64,000 bases of DNA from Gemmatimonadaceae bacterium (GTDB lineage: Bacteria; Gemmatimonadota; Gemmatimonadetes; Gemmatimonadales; Gemmatimonadaceae), in NCBI GenBank assembly GCA_011525845.1, contig WYBP01000017.1, positions 1-64,000 of the forward strand, in the 5' to 3' direction. Below, piece after piece: positions 45,535 through 53,157 of the stretch. Numbering within the stretch: the first letter of the stretch is position 1; every line of letters begins with the position of its first letter. The notes under the pieces were generated by a model, which was not told the DNA's origin, searched no databases, and saw nothing but the letters and a program-made list of their open reading frames with translations. Both the position numbers and the translations under genes were made by a program.

Positions 45535-47151
45535 ATGACCCCCACTTCGTCCCCCGCCGCCGTCCGTGAGAGCGCCACCGGGCTCGGTGCCCAGGGCCTC
45601 AAGCCGAAGGGCGCCGTCCGCTGGAACCTCGAGGCGCCGGAGCTGATCCAGGCCGCCATCCGCCGCAACGAAGGCGAGCTCGCCCACATGGGCCCCTTCG
45701 TCGCCGTCACCAAGCCGCACACCGGCCGCTCGCCGAACGACAAGTTCGTCGTGAAGGAGCCGGGCACCGAGAAGGACGTCGACTGGGGGAAGGTGAACCA
45801 GCCGATCACCGAGGCGCACTTCGAGACCCTCCTCGCCGACGTGCGCGCCTACCTCGACGGGCTCGACGAGCTCTTCGTCGAGGACCTCTACTGCGGCGCG
45901 GACGCCGCGTACCGGCTCTCCTGCCGCTACGTCACGCCCAACGCGTGGCACGCGGCCTTCGTGCGCAACATGTTCATCCGCCCGGAGCTCGCCGAGCTCG
46001 CGAGCTTCGCGCCGAACTTCAGCATCCTGCACGCACCCGAGTTCCAGGCCGACCCCGCGAAGCACGGCACGCGGACGAGCACCTTCATCGTGCTCAACCT
46101 CGCCAAGCGGATGATCCTCATCGGCGGGACGCGCTACGCGGGCGAGCTCAAGAAGTCGATGTTCACCGTGATGAACTACCTCCTCCCCAAGCAGGGCGTG
46201 CTCTCGATGCACTGCTCCGCCAACATCGGGAAGGACGGGGACACCGCGCTCTTCTTCGGGCTCTCCGGCACCGGCAAGACCACGCTCTCGGCGGACCCCG
46301 AGCGCGGGCTCATCGGCGACGACGAGCACGGCTGGAGCGAGAACGGGATCTTCAATTTCGAGGGCGGGTGCTACGCGAAGGTGATCAACCTCTCGCGCGA
46401 GCAGGAGCCCGACATCTTCGCCACCACCGAGATGTTCGGCACCATCCTCGAGAACGTCGTGCTCGAGCCGGGCACCAAGAAGGTGGAGTTCGCGAGCCAG
46501 AGCATCACCGAGAACACGCGCGCCTCCTACCCGCTCCACTACATCCGCAACCACGTGCCGAGCGGGCGCGGCGGACACCCGAAGCACGTGGTGTTCCTCA
46601 CCGCCGACGCCTTCGGCGTGCTGCCGCCGATCGCGAAGCTCACGCGCGAGCAGGCGATGTACTACTTCCTCTCCGGGTACACCGCGAAGCTCGCGGGCAC
46701 GGAGCGGGGGGTCACGGAGCCGCAGGCGACCTTCTCGGCCTGCTTCGGCGCCGTCTTCCTCGTCTGGCACCCGACCAAGTACGCCGAGATGCTCGGCGCG
46801 CTCCTCGACAAGCACGGCGCGCAGGTCTGGCTCGTGAACACCGGGTGGAGCGGCGGGGCCTACGGCACCGGCTCGCGGATGAAGCTCTCCTACACCCGCG
46901 CGATGGTGCGTGCGGCGCTGGCGGGGAAGCTCGCCAAGGTGAAGACCATGACGGACCCCGTCTTCGGGCTGCACCTGCCGGAGGCGATCGAGGGGGTGCC
47001 CAGCGAGATCCTCCAGCCGCGCAACACGTGGAAGGACGGCGCGGCGTACGACACGCAGGCCAAGAAGCTCGCCGGGATGTTCCAGGAGAACATCAAGAAG
47101 TTCGGGTCGGCGGTGTCGGCGGAGATCATGGGGGCGGGGCCGAAGGGCTGA
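45535..47151 (+). CDS. pckA: ATP-dependent phosphoenolpyruvate carboxykinase
   Basis: The product is 538 aa. It converts oxaloacetate and ATP to PEP, opening gluconeogenesis. The ATP-type family signature LFFGLSGTGKTTLSADP is present near 240-256, with the metal and substrate residues in MHCSANIGKDGD and IGDDEHGW. The active-site loop VTEPQATFSACFG and the end block NTGWSGGAYGTGSRM are also present. It starts at the base after the maeB stop. The palindromic intergenic repeat begins one or two bases after its own stop. Confidence 0.96.
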   Translation: MTPTSSPAAVRESATGLGAQGLKPKGAVRWNLEAPELIQAAIRRNEGELAHMGPFVAVTKPHTGRSPNDKFVVKEPGTEKDVDWGKVNQPITEAHFETLLADVRAYLDGLDELFVEDLYCGADAAYRLSCRYVTPNAWHAAFVRNMFIRPELAELASFAPNFSILHAPEFQADPAKHGTRTSTFIVLNLAKRMILIGGTRYAGELKKSMFTVMNYLLPKQGVLSMHCSANIGKDGDTALFFGLSGTGKTTLSADPERGLIGDDEHGWSENGIFNFEGGCYAKVINLSREQEPDIFATTEMFGTILENVVLEPGTKKVEFASQSITENTRASYPLHYIRNHVPSGRGGHPKHVVFLTADAFGVLPPIAKLTREQAMYYFLSGYTAKLAGTERGVTEPQATFSACFGAVFLVWHPTKYAEMLGALLDKHGAQVWLVNTGWSGGAYGTGSRMKLSYTRAMVRAALAGKLAKVKTMTDPVFGLHLPEAIEGVPSEILQPRNTWKDGAAYDTQAKKLAGMFQENIKKFGSAVSAEIMGAGPKG

Positions 47152-47152
47152 A

Positions 47153-47274
47153 CGGCAGATGTGGGATGGGAGATGGGAGATGTGAGGAACGGCGGGGCGC
47201 GGGAGGGAATGGTCCTCCACGCCCCGCCCTTCGTCCTTACCTTACACCTCCCATCTCCCATCTCCCATCTGCAG
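47153..47274. repeat. Palindromic intergenic repeat built on GGGAGATG units (second intact copy)
   Basis: The left arm, about 47153-47189, has GGCAGATGTGGGATGGGAGA and continues with GGGAGATG units. The right arm, about 47240-47274, is its reverse complement. The loop of about 50 bp differs from the copy at 22.6 kb and holds its own GGCGGGGCG/CGCCCCGCC stem. The element fills the whole gap between pckA and the HD hydrolase. A TACCTT at 47238-47243 could start transcription of that gene from inside the right arm. Confidence 0.75.
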
Positions 47275-47277
47275 TAG

Positions 47278-48501
47278 ATGCCGACCCTCCGCGACCCCCT
47301 CTGGAACAACATCCGCATCGAGGGCCCCTACCTCAGGCTCCTCGACTCAGCGGTGTTCCAGCGCCTGCGCTACGTGCGCCAGCTGGGGCTCGCCCACCTC
47401 GTCTACCCCGGCGCGACCCACTCCCGGCTGGAGCACGCCCTCGGCGCCTACCACCTCGCGCGTGAGACCGTCCGCGTGCTCGGCGAGTCGGACGCGCTCG
47501 ACCAGGTGGCCCCGGACGAGGGCGCGATCGTCATCGCCGCGGCGCTCCTGCATGACATCGGCCACTACCCCTTCTCCCATGCCCTCGAGGAACTCGGCGT
47601 CCCGCACCACGAGGAGGTCGCCGAGCCCCTGCTCTGCACCGGGGAGATCGCCGCGATCCTGCGCGCGGAGTTCTCCGCCGACGCGCCGGAGCGGATCCTC
47701 GCGCTCGTCCGCGGCCGGAGCCGCTCCCCGCTCCAGGGGCTGATCTCCGGCTCGATCGACCTCGACAAGATCGACTACCTCAAGCGCGACGCGATGATGT
47801 GCGGCGTGGCGTACGGCGAGATCGACGTCGACCGCCTCCGCCACGCCCTCGTCCTCGTCACGGATCCCGCCAGCGGCCGGCTCGCGGTCGGCCTCCGCGA
47901 GAAGGGGCTCTCCGCGCTCGAGTCCCTCCTCTTCGCCAAGTACCAGATGTACCGGAACGTCTACTGGCAGCACGCGGTGCGCAGCGCGACCGCGATGTAC
48001 AAGCGGCTCGTGGAGGACGCGCTGCGCGCGGGGCACCTGCGCGCCGACGCCCTCGCCTCGTACACGGACGAGGGGATCCTGCACGCCATGGAACGCGTCG
48101 GCGCCGGCCCCCTGCTCGACGCCCTCCGACACCGGCGGCTCTTCAAGCGGGCGATGGAGGTGCCGGCCGCGGAGCTCGCGGACGCCGACCTCGAGTGGCT
48201 CGCCGACGACCGGGAGCGCACGCGGCGGGCCGAGGACGCGCTGGCGAAGGCACACGGGTTCAAGCCGGGAGAGCTCCTGCTCGACTACCCGAGCAAGGAA
48301 CGGATGCTCGGGCTCGACCTCCCCCTGCTCGGGCGGGACGGCACGGTGCGGCGGGTGACCGAGGCCGGGATCGCGGGGGCGATCAACCTCCCGATCCTGG
48401 CCGAGCAGCTCTACCAGTCGGCGCGCTGGCTGCGGGTGTTCACGGCGGAGCGGCGCGAGATCGCTCGCGGCGAGGTGCTCTCGGCGCTGGCCAGCGCATA
48501 G
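47278..48501 (+). CDS. HD-domain phosphohydrolase (dNTPase-like)
   Basis: The product is 407 aa. The HD motif is clear: HSRLEHALGAYHLARE supplies the first His, LLHDIGHYPFSHALEE the His-Asp pair, and SGSIDLDKIDYLKRDA the distal Asp. This pattern is typical of SAMHD1/dGTPase-like HD enzymes, including YdhJ-type proteins, which hydrolyse nucleotides. The substrate is not known. The ATG lies 3 bp after the palindromic repeat. A hairpin follows its stop. Confidence 0.86.
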   Translation: MPTLRDPLWNNIRIEGPYLRLLDSAVFQRLRYVRQLGLAHLVYPGATHSRLEHALGAYHLARETVRVLGESDALDQVAPDEGAIVIAAALLHDIGHYPFSHALEELGVPHHEEVAEPLLCTGEIAAILRAEFSADAPERILALVRGRSRSPLQGLISGSIDLDKIDYLKRDAMMCGVAYGEIDVDRLRHALVLVTDPASGRLAVGLREKGLSALESLLFAKYQMYRNVYWQHAVRSATAMYKRLVEDALRAGHLRADALASYTDEGILHAMERVGAGPLLDALRHRRLFKRAMEVPAAELADADLEWLADDRERTRRAEDALAKAHGFKPGELLLDYPSKERMLGLDLPLLGRDGTVRRVTEAGIAGAINLPILAEQLYQSARWLRVFTAERREIARGEVLSALASA

Positions 48502-48516
48502 CAGTCGGCCGCATCC

Positions 48517-48536
48517 GGCGGCCGCACCCGGCCGCC
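48517..48536 (+). terminator. Hairpin after the HD hydrolase gene
   Basis: GGCGGCCG 48517-48524 pairs with CGGCCGCC 48529-48536 around CACC. A further GGCCGCC copy follows. It lies between convergent genes and may act on both. Confidence 0.45.
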
Positions 48537-48558
48537 ACACCCGGCCGCCGCGGCCGGC

Positions 48559-48744
48559 CTACGCCTGCTTCCGGTTCTTCCCGTGCGCCTCGGCGAGCAT
48601 CTTCCCGATGCCGCGGTAGAACTGCGCGTCGGCCGACTTCCCCTCCTCCGCCATCGCGAGCGCACAGCGCTCCAGCGCGTAGAGGATGTTTCCCAGGTAG
48701 AGCTCGGAGATCGCCCCGACCGTCTCCGGCGTCTGGTCAGCCAT
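48559..48744 (-). CDS. Small soluble protein, function unknown
   Basis: The product is 61 aa and predicted helical (VGAISELYLGNILYALERCA, QFYRGIGKMLAEAHGKNRK). ATG 48744 overlaps the end of the PP2C phosphatase gene by 8 bp, so the two are co-translated. An in-frame ATG at 48765 would overlap more. No family is recognised. The position suggests a link to the phosphatase/FHA pathway. Confidence 0.6.
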   Translation of the reverse strand: MADQTPETVGAISELYLGNILYALERCALAMAEEGKSADAQFYRGIGKMLAEAHGKNRKQA

Positions 48745-49492
48745 TCGTGGCGCCGTCGAGTCCATCGACCTGGATGACGATCGCGGTGATGTTGTCGAGC
48801 CCGCCGCGGCCGTTCGCCTCGGCGATCAGCGTGTCCACGATCCGGCCGGGGCCGGAGCGCGCCAGCAGGAGCTGCTGCAGCCGGCGGTCGTCCACCATCC
48901 CCGTGAGGCCGTCGGAGGCGAGGAGGAAGACGTCGCCCACGCGCGGCTCTCCCTCATAGATGTCCGCCTCGACCTCGTCGCTCGCGCCCACGCAGCGCGT
49001 GATGACGTTGCTGTAGGGGTGGTAGCGCGCCTGCTCCGGCGTGAGGAGCCCGGCATCCACCTGCTCCTGCACGTAGGAGTGGTCCTTCGTGAGCTGGGTG
49101 AGCGCGCCGTCGCGCAGCAGGTAGATCCGCGAGTCCCCGATCTGGCCGATCAGGTACCCCGTGTCGGAGAGCACCATCACCGAGGCCGTGGTGCCCATCC
49201 CCTGCTTGTCGACCTCGGCGAGCATCCGCTCGTAGATCGCGCGGTTGGCATCGCGCAGCGACTGCGCCACCGAGTCGCGGGCCCCCTCCTCCTTCACCGA
49301 CCCGAGCGGCAGGAGGTGGCGCGCCACGATCTGGACCGCCATCTCGCTCGCGACCTCGCCGGCCGCGTGCCCGCCCATCCCGTCGGCCACGACGAAGACG
49401 CCGCGCTTCTCGTCCGCCTCGGCGAAGAAGTTGTCCTCGTTGCCCGAGCGCACGATCCCGACATCCGTGCGAGCGCCCACTTTGATCTGCAT
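48737..49492 (-). CDS. PP2C-family Ser/Thr protein phosphatase
   Basis: The product is 251 aa, matching bacterial PrpC/Stp. It carries all metal-binding motifs: VRSGNEDNFF, VVADGMGGHAAGEVAS, IGDSRIYLLRDGALTQLTKDH, FLLASDGLTGMVDD and GGLDNITAIVI. It would remove phosphate from Ser/Thr residues. ATG 49492 begins MQIKVGARTDVGIVRSGNED, 5 bp after the FHA gene stop. No partner Ser/Thr kinase lies in the window. Confidence 0.93.
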   Translation of the reverse strand: MQIKVGARTDVGIVRSGNEDNFFAEADEKRGVFVVADGMGGHAAGEVASEMAVQIVARHLLPLGSVKEEGARDSVAQSLRDANRAIYERMLAEVDKQGMGTTASVMVLSDTGYLIGQIGDSRIYLLRDGALTQLTKDHSYVQEQVDAGLLTPEQARYHPYSNVITRCVGASDEVEADIYEGEPRVGDVFLLASDGLTGMVDDRRLQQLLLARSGPGRIVDTLIAEANGRGGLDNITAIVIQVDGLDGATNG

Positions 49493-49496
49493 CAGC

Positions 49497-51050
49497 TCAG
49501 CGCCCCACGAACAGGAGAAGCCCCAGGAGGCCGACACCGGCGCCGGCGATGGTCACGATCAGCGCGATCACGCTCGCGCATCCTTTCTTAGTATCGGCCG
49601 CAGGCGTCATCGGCTTCGTGGCCCCCAGCGCCTTGCCGCCCTGCGCCTTGCCCGCCTGCGCCTTGCCACCCTGCGTCTTGGCGCGGAGCGCCTCGACGTT
49701 CACCGCCGCGATCGCCCGGGTCCCGCCCCCCTCCGGTGCCGCGACCGCGGCCGGCCGGAAGTGCATCTTGATCCCGCCGAAGCGGAGGTCGGGCGCCCCC
49801 TCGATCCGCTGCTCGCCGGTCACTCTACGGCCGCCCACGTACGTTCCGTTGGTCGAGCCCTGGTCGACGACGTACCAGCCGTCCGCGCGCTTCTGGAGCT
49901 TGGCGTGCGAGTCCGAGATGGAATCGTCGCGGATGGAGATGTCGTTGTGCTCGCCGCGGCCGATGTTCGTGAGCGCCGAGTGGAGCTCGAACTTCATCCC
50001 CTTGAGCGGTCCCTCGGCGATGACCTCGAGCGCGGCCAGGGGCTGGCGCGTGGAGGGGCGCGGGGCCGCCGGGGCGGCGGGCGCGGGCGTCGGCGTGCTC
50101 GCTGCGGGCGCCGCCGGTGCCGCCGGTGCCGCCGGTGCCGCCGGTGCCGCCGGTGCCGCCGGTGCCGCCGGTGCCGCCGGTGCCGCCGGTGCTGCCGGAG
50201 CAGGCGCGGCCTCGACCTTCGGGGGCTTCGGGGGCTCGGGGGGCTTCGCGGGCGCCGCCGGTTCCGCAGGCGCCGCCGGCGGCGGGGCGGGCGGGGCGGG
50301 CGGCCGTTGCGCCGCCGGGACCCCCACCATGGTGGCCGCCAGGGAGGCGGCGGCGGGGGGCGCCTGCGACACGGGCGCGGCCTTCGCGACATCCGCGTAG
50401 AAGCGGAACTCCTCAGCCCCCATCTTGATCACGTCGCCACGGCCGAGCCCCTGCTCGCCCGAGACGCGGGAGCCGTTCACCCAGACCCCGTTGGTGCTGT
50501 GGTCGCGGAGGATGTAGCCGTTCGGGCCGGTCACGATGCTCGCGTGCTTCCGGGAGATCTCGCTCGACGCGATGACGACCGTGTTCCCGACCTCGCGGCC
50601 GAAGGAGAGCTCCGTCTCGGGCACCACGTACTCGCGGCCGTCGACGAGGGAGACGAGGCGGCCCCCCGTGGCGGTCGTGGGGCGCTTCGGCGCACTGGGC
50701 GCGGCATTCCCCCCCGCCTCCTGCACGAGCCGCGCGATGTCGGACGCCTTCACGAAGGCGGTGTTCCCGCCCTGCTGGTCCTCCCCGACGCGGAGTTCGT
50801 GCCCCTCGAGCTCCACCCGGTCGCCGTGCAGGATCGGGGTCGGCTCCACCCCCAGCTGGACCCCGTTCACGAGCACCACGGCGTCGGTCGAGCCCCGCCG
50901 GATGGTGACCCCGGACGCGTCCACCACCACCACCGCCCGGGTCGCCGGATTGCCGCTCGGAAGGCGAACGTCGGCGCCGTCGAAGGCGCCGATGGTCGCT
51001 TCGCCCGGTGCGAGCGGGAAGAGCCGGTCCTGGAGCTTCAGATAGGGCAT
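49497..51050 (-). CDS. Multi-FHA-domain membrane-anchored phosphopeptide-binding protein
   Basis: The product is 517 aa. Three FHA-like units are seen. Residues 1-92 are divergent and lack the GR/SxxH core. Residues about 130-217 are complete (SFGREVGNTVVI, SSEISRKHASI, DHSTNGVWVNG). Residues about 345-440 are complete except that SxSH reads SDSH (NIGRGEHNDISI, DDSISDSHAKL, DQGSTNGTYVGG). A Pro/Ala linker (221-340) contains a 9 bp DNA repeat. A Gly/Ala/Lys/Gln-rich stretch leads to one C-terminal transmembrane helix (VIALIVTIAGAGVGLLGLLLF), so the FHA units face the cytoplasm. It binds phosphothreonine targets that the next gene, a PP2C phosphatase, can dephosphorylate. Confidence 0.9.
   Translation of the reverse strand: MPYLKLQDRLFPLAPGEATIGAFDGADVRLPSGNPATRAVVVVDASGVTIRRGSTDAVVLVNGVQLGVEPTPILHGDRVELEGHELRVGEDQQGGNTAFVKASDIARLVQEAGGNAAPSAPKRPTTATGGRLVSLVDGREYVVPETELSFGREVGNTVVIASSEISRKHASIVTGPNGYILRDHSTNGVWVNGSRVSGEQGLGRGDVIKMGAEEFRFYADVAKAAPVSQAPPAAASLAATMVGVPAAQRPPAPPAPPPAAPAEPAAPAKPPEPPKPPKVEAAPAPAAPAAPAAPAAPAAPAAPAAPAAPAAPAAPAASTPTPAPAAPAAPRPSTRQPLAALEVIAEGPLKGMKFELHSALTNIGRGEHNDISIRDDSISDSHAKLQKRADGWYVVDQGSTNGTYVGGRRVTGEQRIEGAPDLRFGGIKMHFRPAAVAAPEGGGTRAIAAVNVEALRAKTQGGKAQAGKAQGGKALGATKPMTPAADTKKGCASVIALIVTIAGAGVGLLGLLLFVGR
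50110..50199 (-). repeat. 9 bp tandem repeat in the FHA linker (9 perfect copies plus 1)
   Basis: The plus-strand unit is GCCGCCGGT, nine identical copies from 50110 to 50190 and one degenerate copy. It encodes Ala-Pro-Ala triplets. Perfect identity points to recent expansion by slippage. Confidence 0.9.
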
Positions 51051-51060
51051 CGAAGGGTGG

Positions 51061-51066
51061 AAACTA
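51061..51066 (-). promoter_or_regulatory. -10-like TAGTTT upstream of the FHA-PP2C operon
   Basis: TAGTTT on the minus strand ends 10 nt before the FHA ATG at 51050, leaving a predicted 3-4 nt leader. It lies between this gene and the ABC exporter stop at 51093. Confidence 0.4.
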
Positions 51067-51092
51067 CCGGACGTGCCGGGGGGACGGCAAGC

Positions 51093-53069
51093 TCAGGCGC
51101 CCGCGACGGATGGCGCGTCCCACTTGCCGGACTGCAGGCGATGCAACCGCGCGTAGAGCCCGCCGCGCTCGAGCAGCTCCCGGTGCGTGCCCCGCTCGCG
51201 CACCTCGCCGTGGTGGAGGAGGAGGATCTCGCTCGCCCCCACGATCGTGCTCAGCCGATGCGCGATGGCGATCGTCGTGCGCCCTTCCATCAGCACGGCC
51301 AGCCCGCGCTGGATCTCCGCCTCCACCTCGCTGTCCACCGCGCTCGTCGCCTCGTCGAGGAGGAGGAGCGCCGGGTCCGCGGCCACCGCGCGCGCGAACG
51401 AGAGGAGTTGCCGCTCCCCCACGCTCACCGAGCTCCCCCGCTCCCCGAGCCGGTGGTGGATCCCGCCCGGGAGCCGGCGCAGCACGCGGTCGGCGCCCAC
51501 GCGGGCCGCGGCCGCCTCCACCTCGGCGTCCGAGAGCGGGCTCGCGAGCCGGATGTTCGTCGCCACGTCCCCGGCGAAGAGGAAGATGTCCTGCTGGACG
51601 TACCCCACCACGCGCCGCAGCTCCGCGACCGGGAGCGTGCGGATGTCGACGCCATCGAGCAGGATGCGGCCGCGCTGCGGCTCGTAGAACCGGAGGAGGA
51701 GGTTCACCACCGTGGTCTTCCCCGCCCCCGTCTGTCCCACGAGCGCGAGCGTCTCGCCCGGGCCCACGGTGAAGCTCACGCCGCGCAGCACCCACTCGGG
51801 CTCCCCCTCCCGGGCCGCACCCCCGGCCGCCACGTGCGAGAGGTCGTACGCGAACCAGACGTCCTCGAACGCCACGGTCACGCCGGCGGATGCGCGGCGC
51901 CGAGTGGCGGAGGTCCCCGGCACCCCGGCGCGCTCCGCGATCGCCGCGCCCGGCGAGGACGTGCCTTCGACCGCCTTGCCCGCGGCCGCCCTGCCCGCGG
52001 CCGCCGTGCCCGCGGCCGCCGGCGTGTCGAGCAGCCGGAAGATCCGCTCCGAGCTCGCCATCGCCTGCTGGAGCGTGTTGTACTTGTCCGAGAGGTCCTG
52101 CAGCGGCTGGTAGAATCGCCGCGCGAGCTGGATGAAGGCCGCGACCGTCCCCACGGTGAGCGCGCCCGCGCCCACCGCCGGTGCCGCCGCGACGATCAGC
52201 GCCGCGAGCGCGACGGAGGTGAGGATCTCGATCGCCGGGAAGTAGAGCGCGTATACCGTGATCGAGCGCAGGTGCGCGTCGAGGTGGTCGCGCCCGAGGG
52301 CGGCGAAGCGCGCCGACTCGTGGCCCTCCCGCCCGAAGAGCTGCACCACGCGCATCCCCGCGATCCGCTCCTGCAGGTAGGCGTTGATCCGCGCGAGCCG
52401 CGTGCGGATCTCGCGGTACGCCTCGCGCACCCGCACCCGGAAGATGCGCGACACCCAGAGGATCCCCGGCACCACCAGGTACGCGGCGATCGCGAGGCGC
52501 CAGTCCACCAGCACCATGAGGATCGTGATCGCGAGCAGCGTGAACAGGTCGCCCAGCCCCGCCACGACGCCGGACGCGAAGAGCTCGTTCAGCGACTCCA
52601 CATCCGAGGTCACCCGCGTGACGAGCCGCCCCACGGGGTTGCGGTCGAAGAAGGTGATCGGGAGGCGCTGCAGGTGCGCGAAGACCTGCCGCCGGAGGTC
52701 GTGCATCACGCGCTGGCCGAGGATCCCCGTGAGCAGGGTCTCGGTGTACCCGCAGGCGACCTGCGCGAGCAGTGCCGCGACCAGCAGGAGGGCGGAGCGC
52801 AGGATCCCCGCGCCGTCGGCGGCCGGGATCCCGACGTCGATCACGTGCCGGGTGAGCATCGGCGGCACGAGCTGGAGCGCTCCCTCGAGCATCAGCACGA
52901 GCAGCGCGCCGACCACGAGCCATCCGTAGGGCCGCACGTAGGTGAGGAGGCGTCGCGCCAGCGGCCCGTCGAACGCCCTGCCGAGCGCTTCCTCTTCGTG
53001 CTGGATGGTGGTGGGCGCGGTCACGGTCGTGGCGTCGGCGGGTCGTCGGGTGGTGCCGCAAGGTGGCAT
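51093..53069 (-). CDS. ABC exporter, fused permease and ATPase (MsbA/LmrA type)
   Basis: The product is 658 aa. A six-helix transmembrane domain (about 35-335) starts LTYVRPYGWLVVGALLVLML. The nucleotide-binding domain (about 395-655) has Walker A GQTGAGKTT, Q-loop YVQQDIFLF, signature SVGERQLLSFARAV and Walker B LLLLDEATSAVD, with H-loop IAIAHRLST. An Ala/Gly repeat linker lies between. It would export lipids or drugs as a homo- or heterodimer. No second half-transporter gene is adjacent. The start is uncertain: ATG 53069 gives the usual N-terminal length, while GTG codons upstream and downstream are possible. The frame stays open far upstream, but antisense to uvrA. Confidence 0.9.
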   Translation of the reverse strand: MPPCGTTRRPADATTVTAPTTIQHEEEALGRAFDGPLARRLLTYVRPYGWLVVGALLVLMLEGALQLVPPMLTRHVIDVGIPAADGAGILRSALLLVAALLAQVACGYTETLLTGILGQRVMHDLRRQVFAHLQRLPITFFDRNPVGRLVTRVTSDVESLNELFASGVVAGLGDLFTLLAITILMVLVDWRLAIAAYLVVPGILWVSRIFRVRVREAYREIRTRLARINAYLQERIAGMRVVQLFGREGHESARFAALGRDHLDAHLRSITVYALYFPAIEILTSVALAALIVAAAPAVGAGALTVGTVAAFIQLARRFYQPLQDLSDKYNTLQQAMASSERIFRLLDTPAAAGTAAAGRAAAGKAVEGTSSPGAAIAERAGVPGTSATRRRASAGVTVAFEDVWFAYDLSHVAAGGAAREGEPEWVLRGVSFTVGPGETLALVGQTGAGKTTVVNLLLRFYEPQRGRILLDGVDIRTLPVAELRRVVGYVQQDIFLFAGDVATNIRLASPLSDAEVEAAAARVGADRVLRRLPGGIHHRLGERGSSVSVGERQLLSFARAVAADPALLLLDEATSAVDSEVEAEIQRGLAVLMEGRTTIAIAHRLSTIVGASEILLLHHGEVRERGTHRELLERGGLYARLHRLQSGKWDAPSVAGA

Positions 53070-53123
53070 CCCGGTCACGATCGTCGCCACCCTCGCGCCG
53101 CGGCCCGCGCTCGGGCACGGCCT

Positions 53124-53157
53124 TAGATTCCCTCCCATGACGACCGCCGGCAGGTGA
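53124..53157 (+). promoter_or_regulatory. -10-like TAGATT and a 6-codon leaderless mini-ORF before uvrA
   Basis: TAGATT (53124-53129) is followed by 7 nt and an ATG at 53137. This opens a six-codon frame (MTTAGR) whose TGA stop at 53155-53157 overlaps the uvrA GTG at 53154. No Shine-Dalgarno precedes either start. Ribosomes could begin on the leaderless mini-ORF and re-start on uvrA. Confidence 0.5.

Noticed and set aside
43174-47220. 1348-codon minus-strand open frame
   Set aside because: It is antisense to maeB and pckA, both with complete family signatures.
50110-50199. Tandem array as a CRISPR
   Set aside because: The units are 9 bp and contiguous with no spacers, and they lie in frame within a coding linker.
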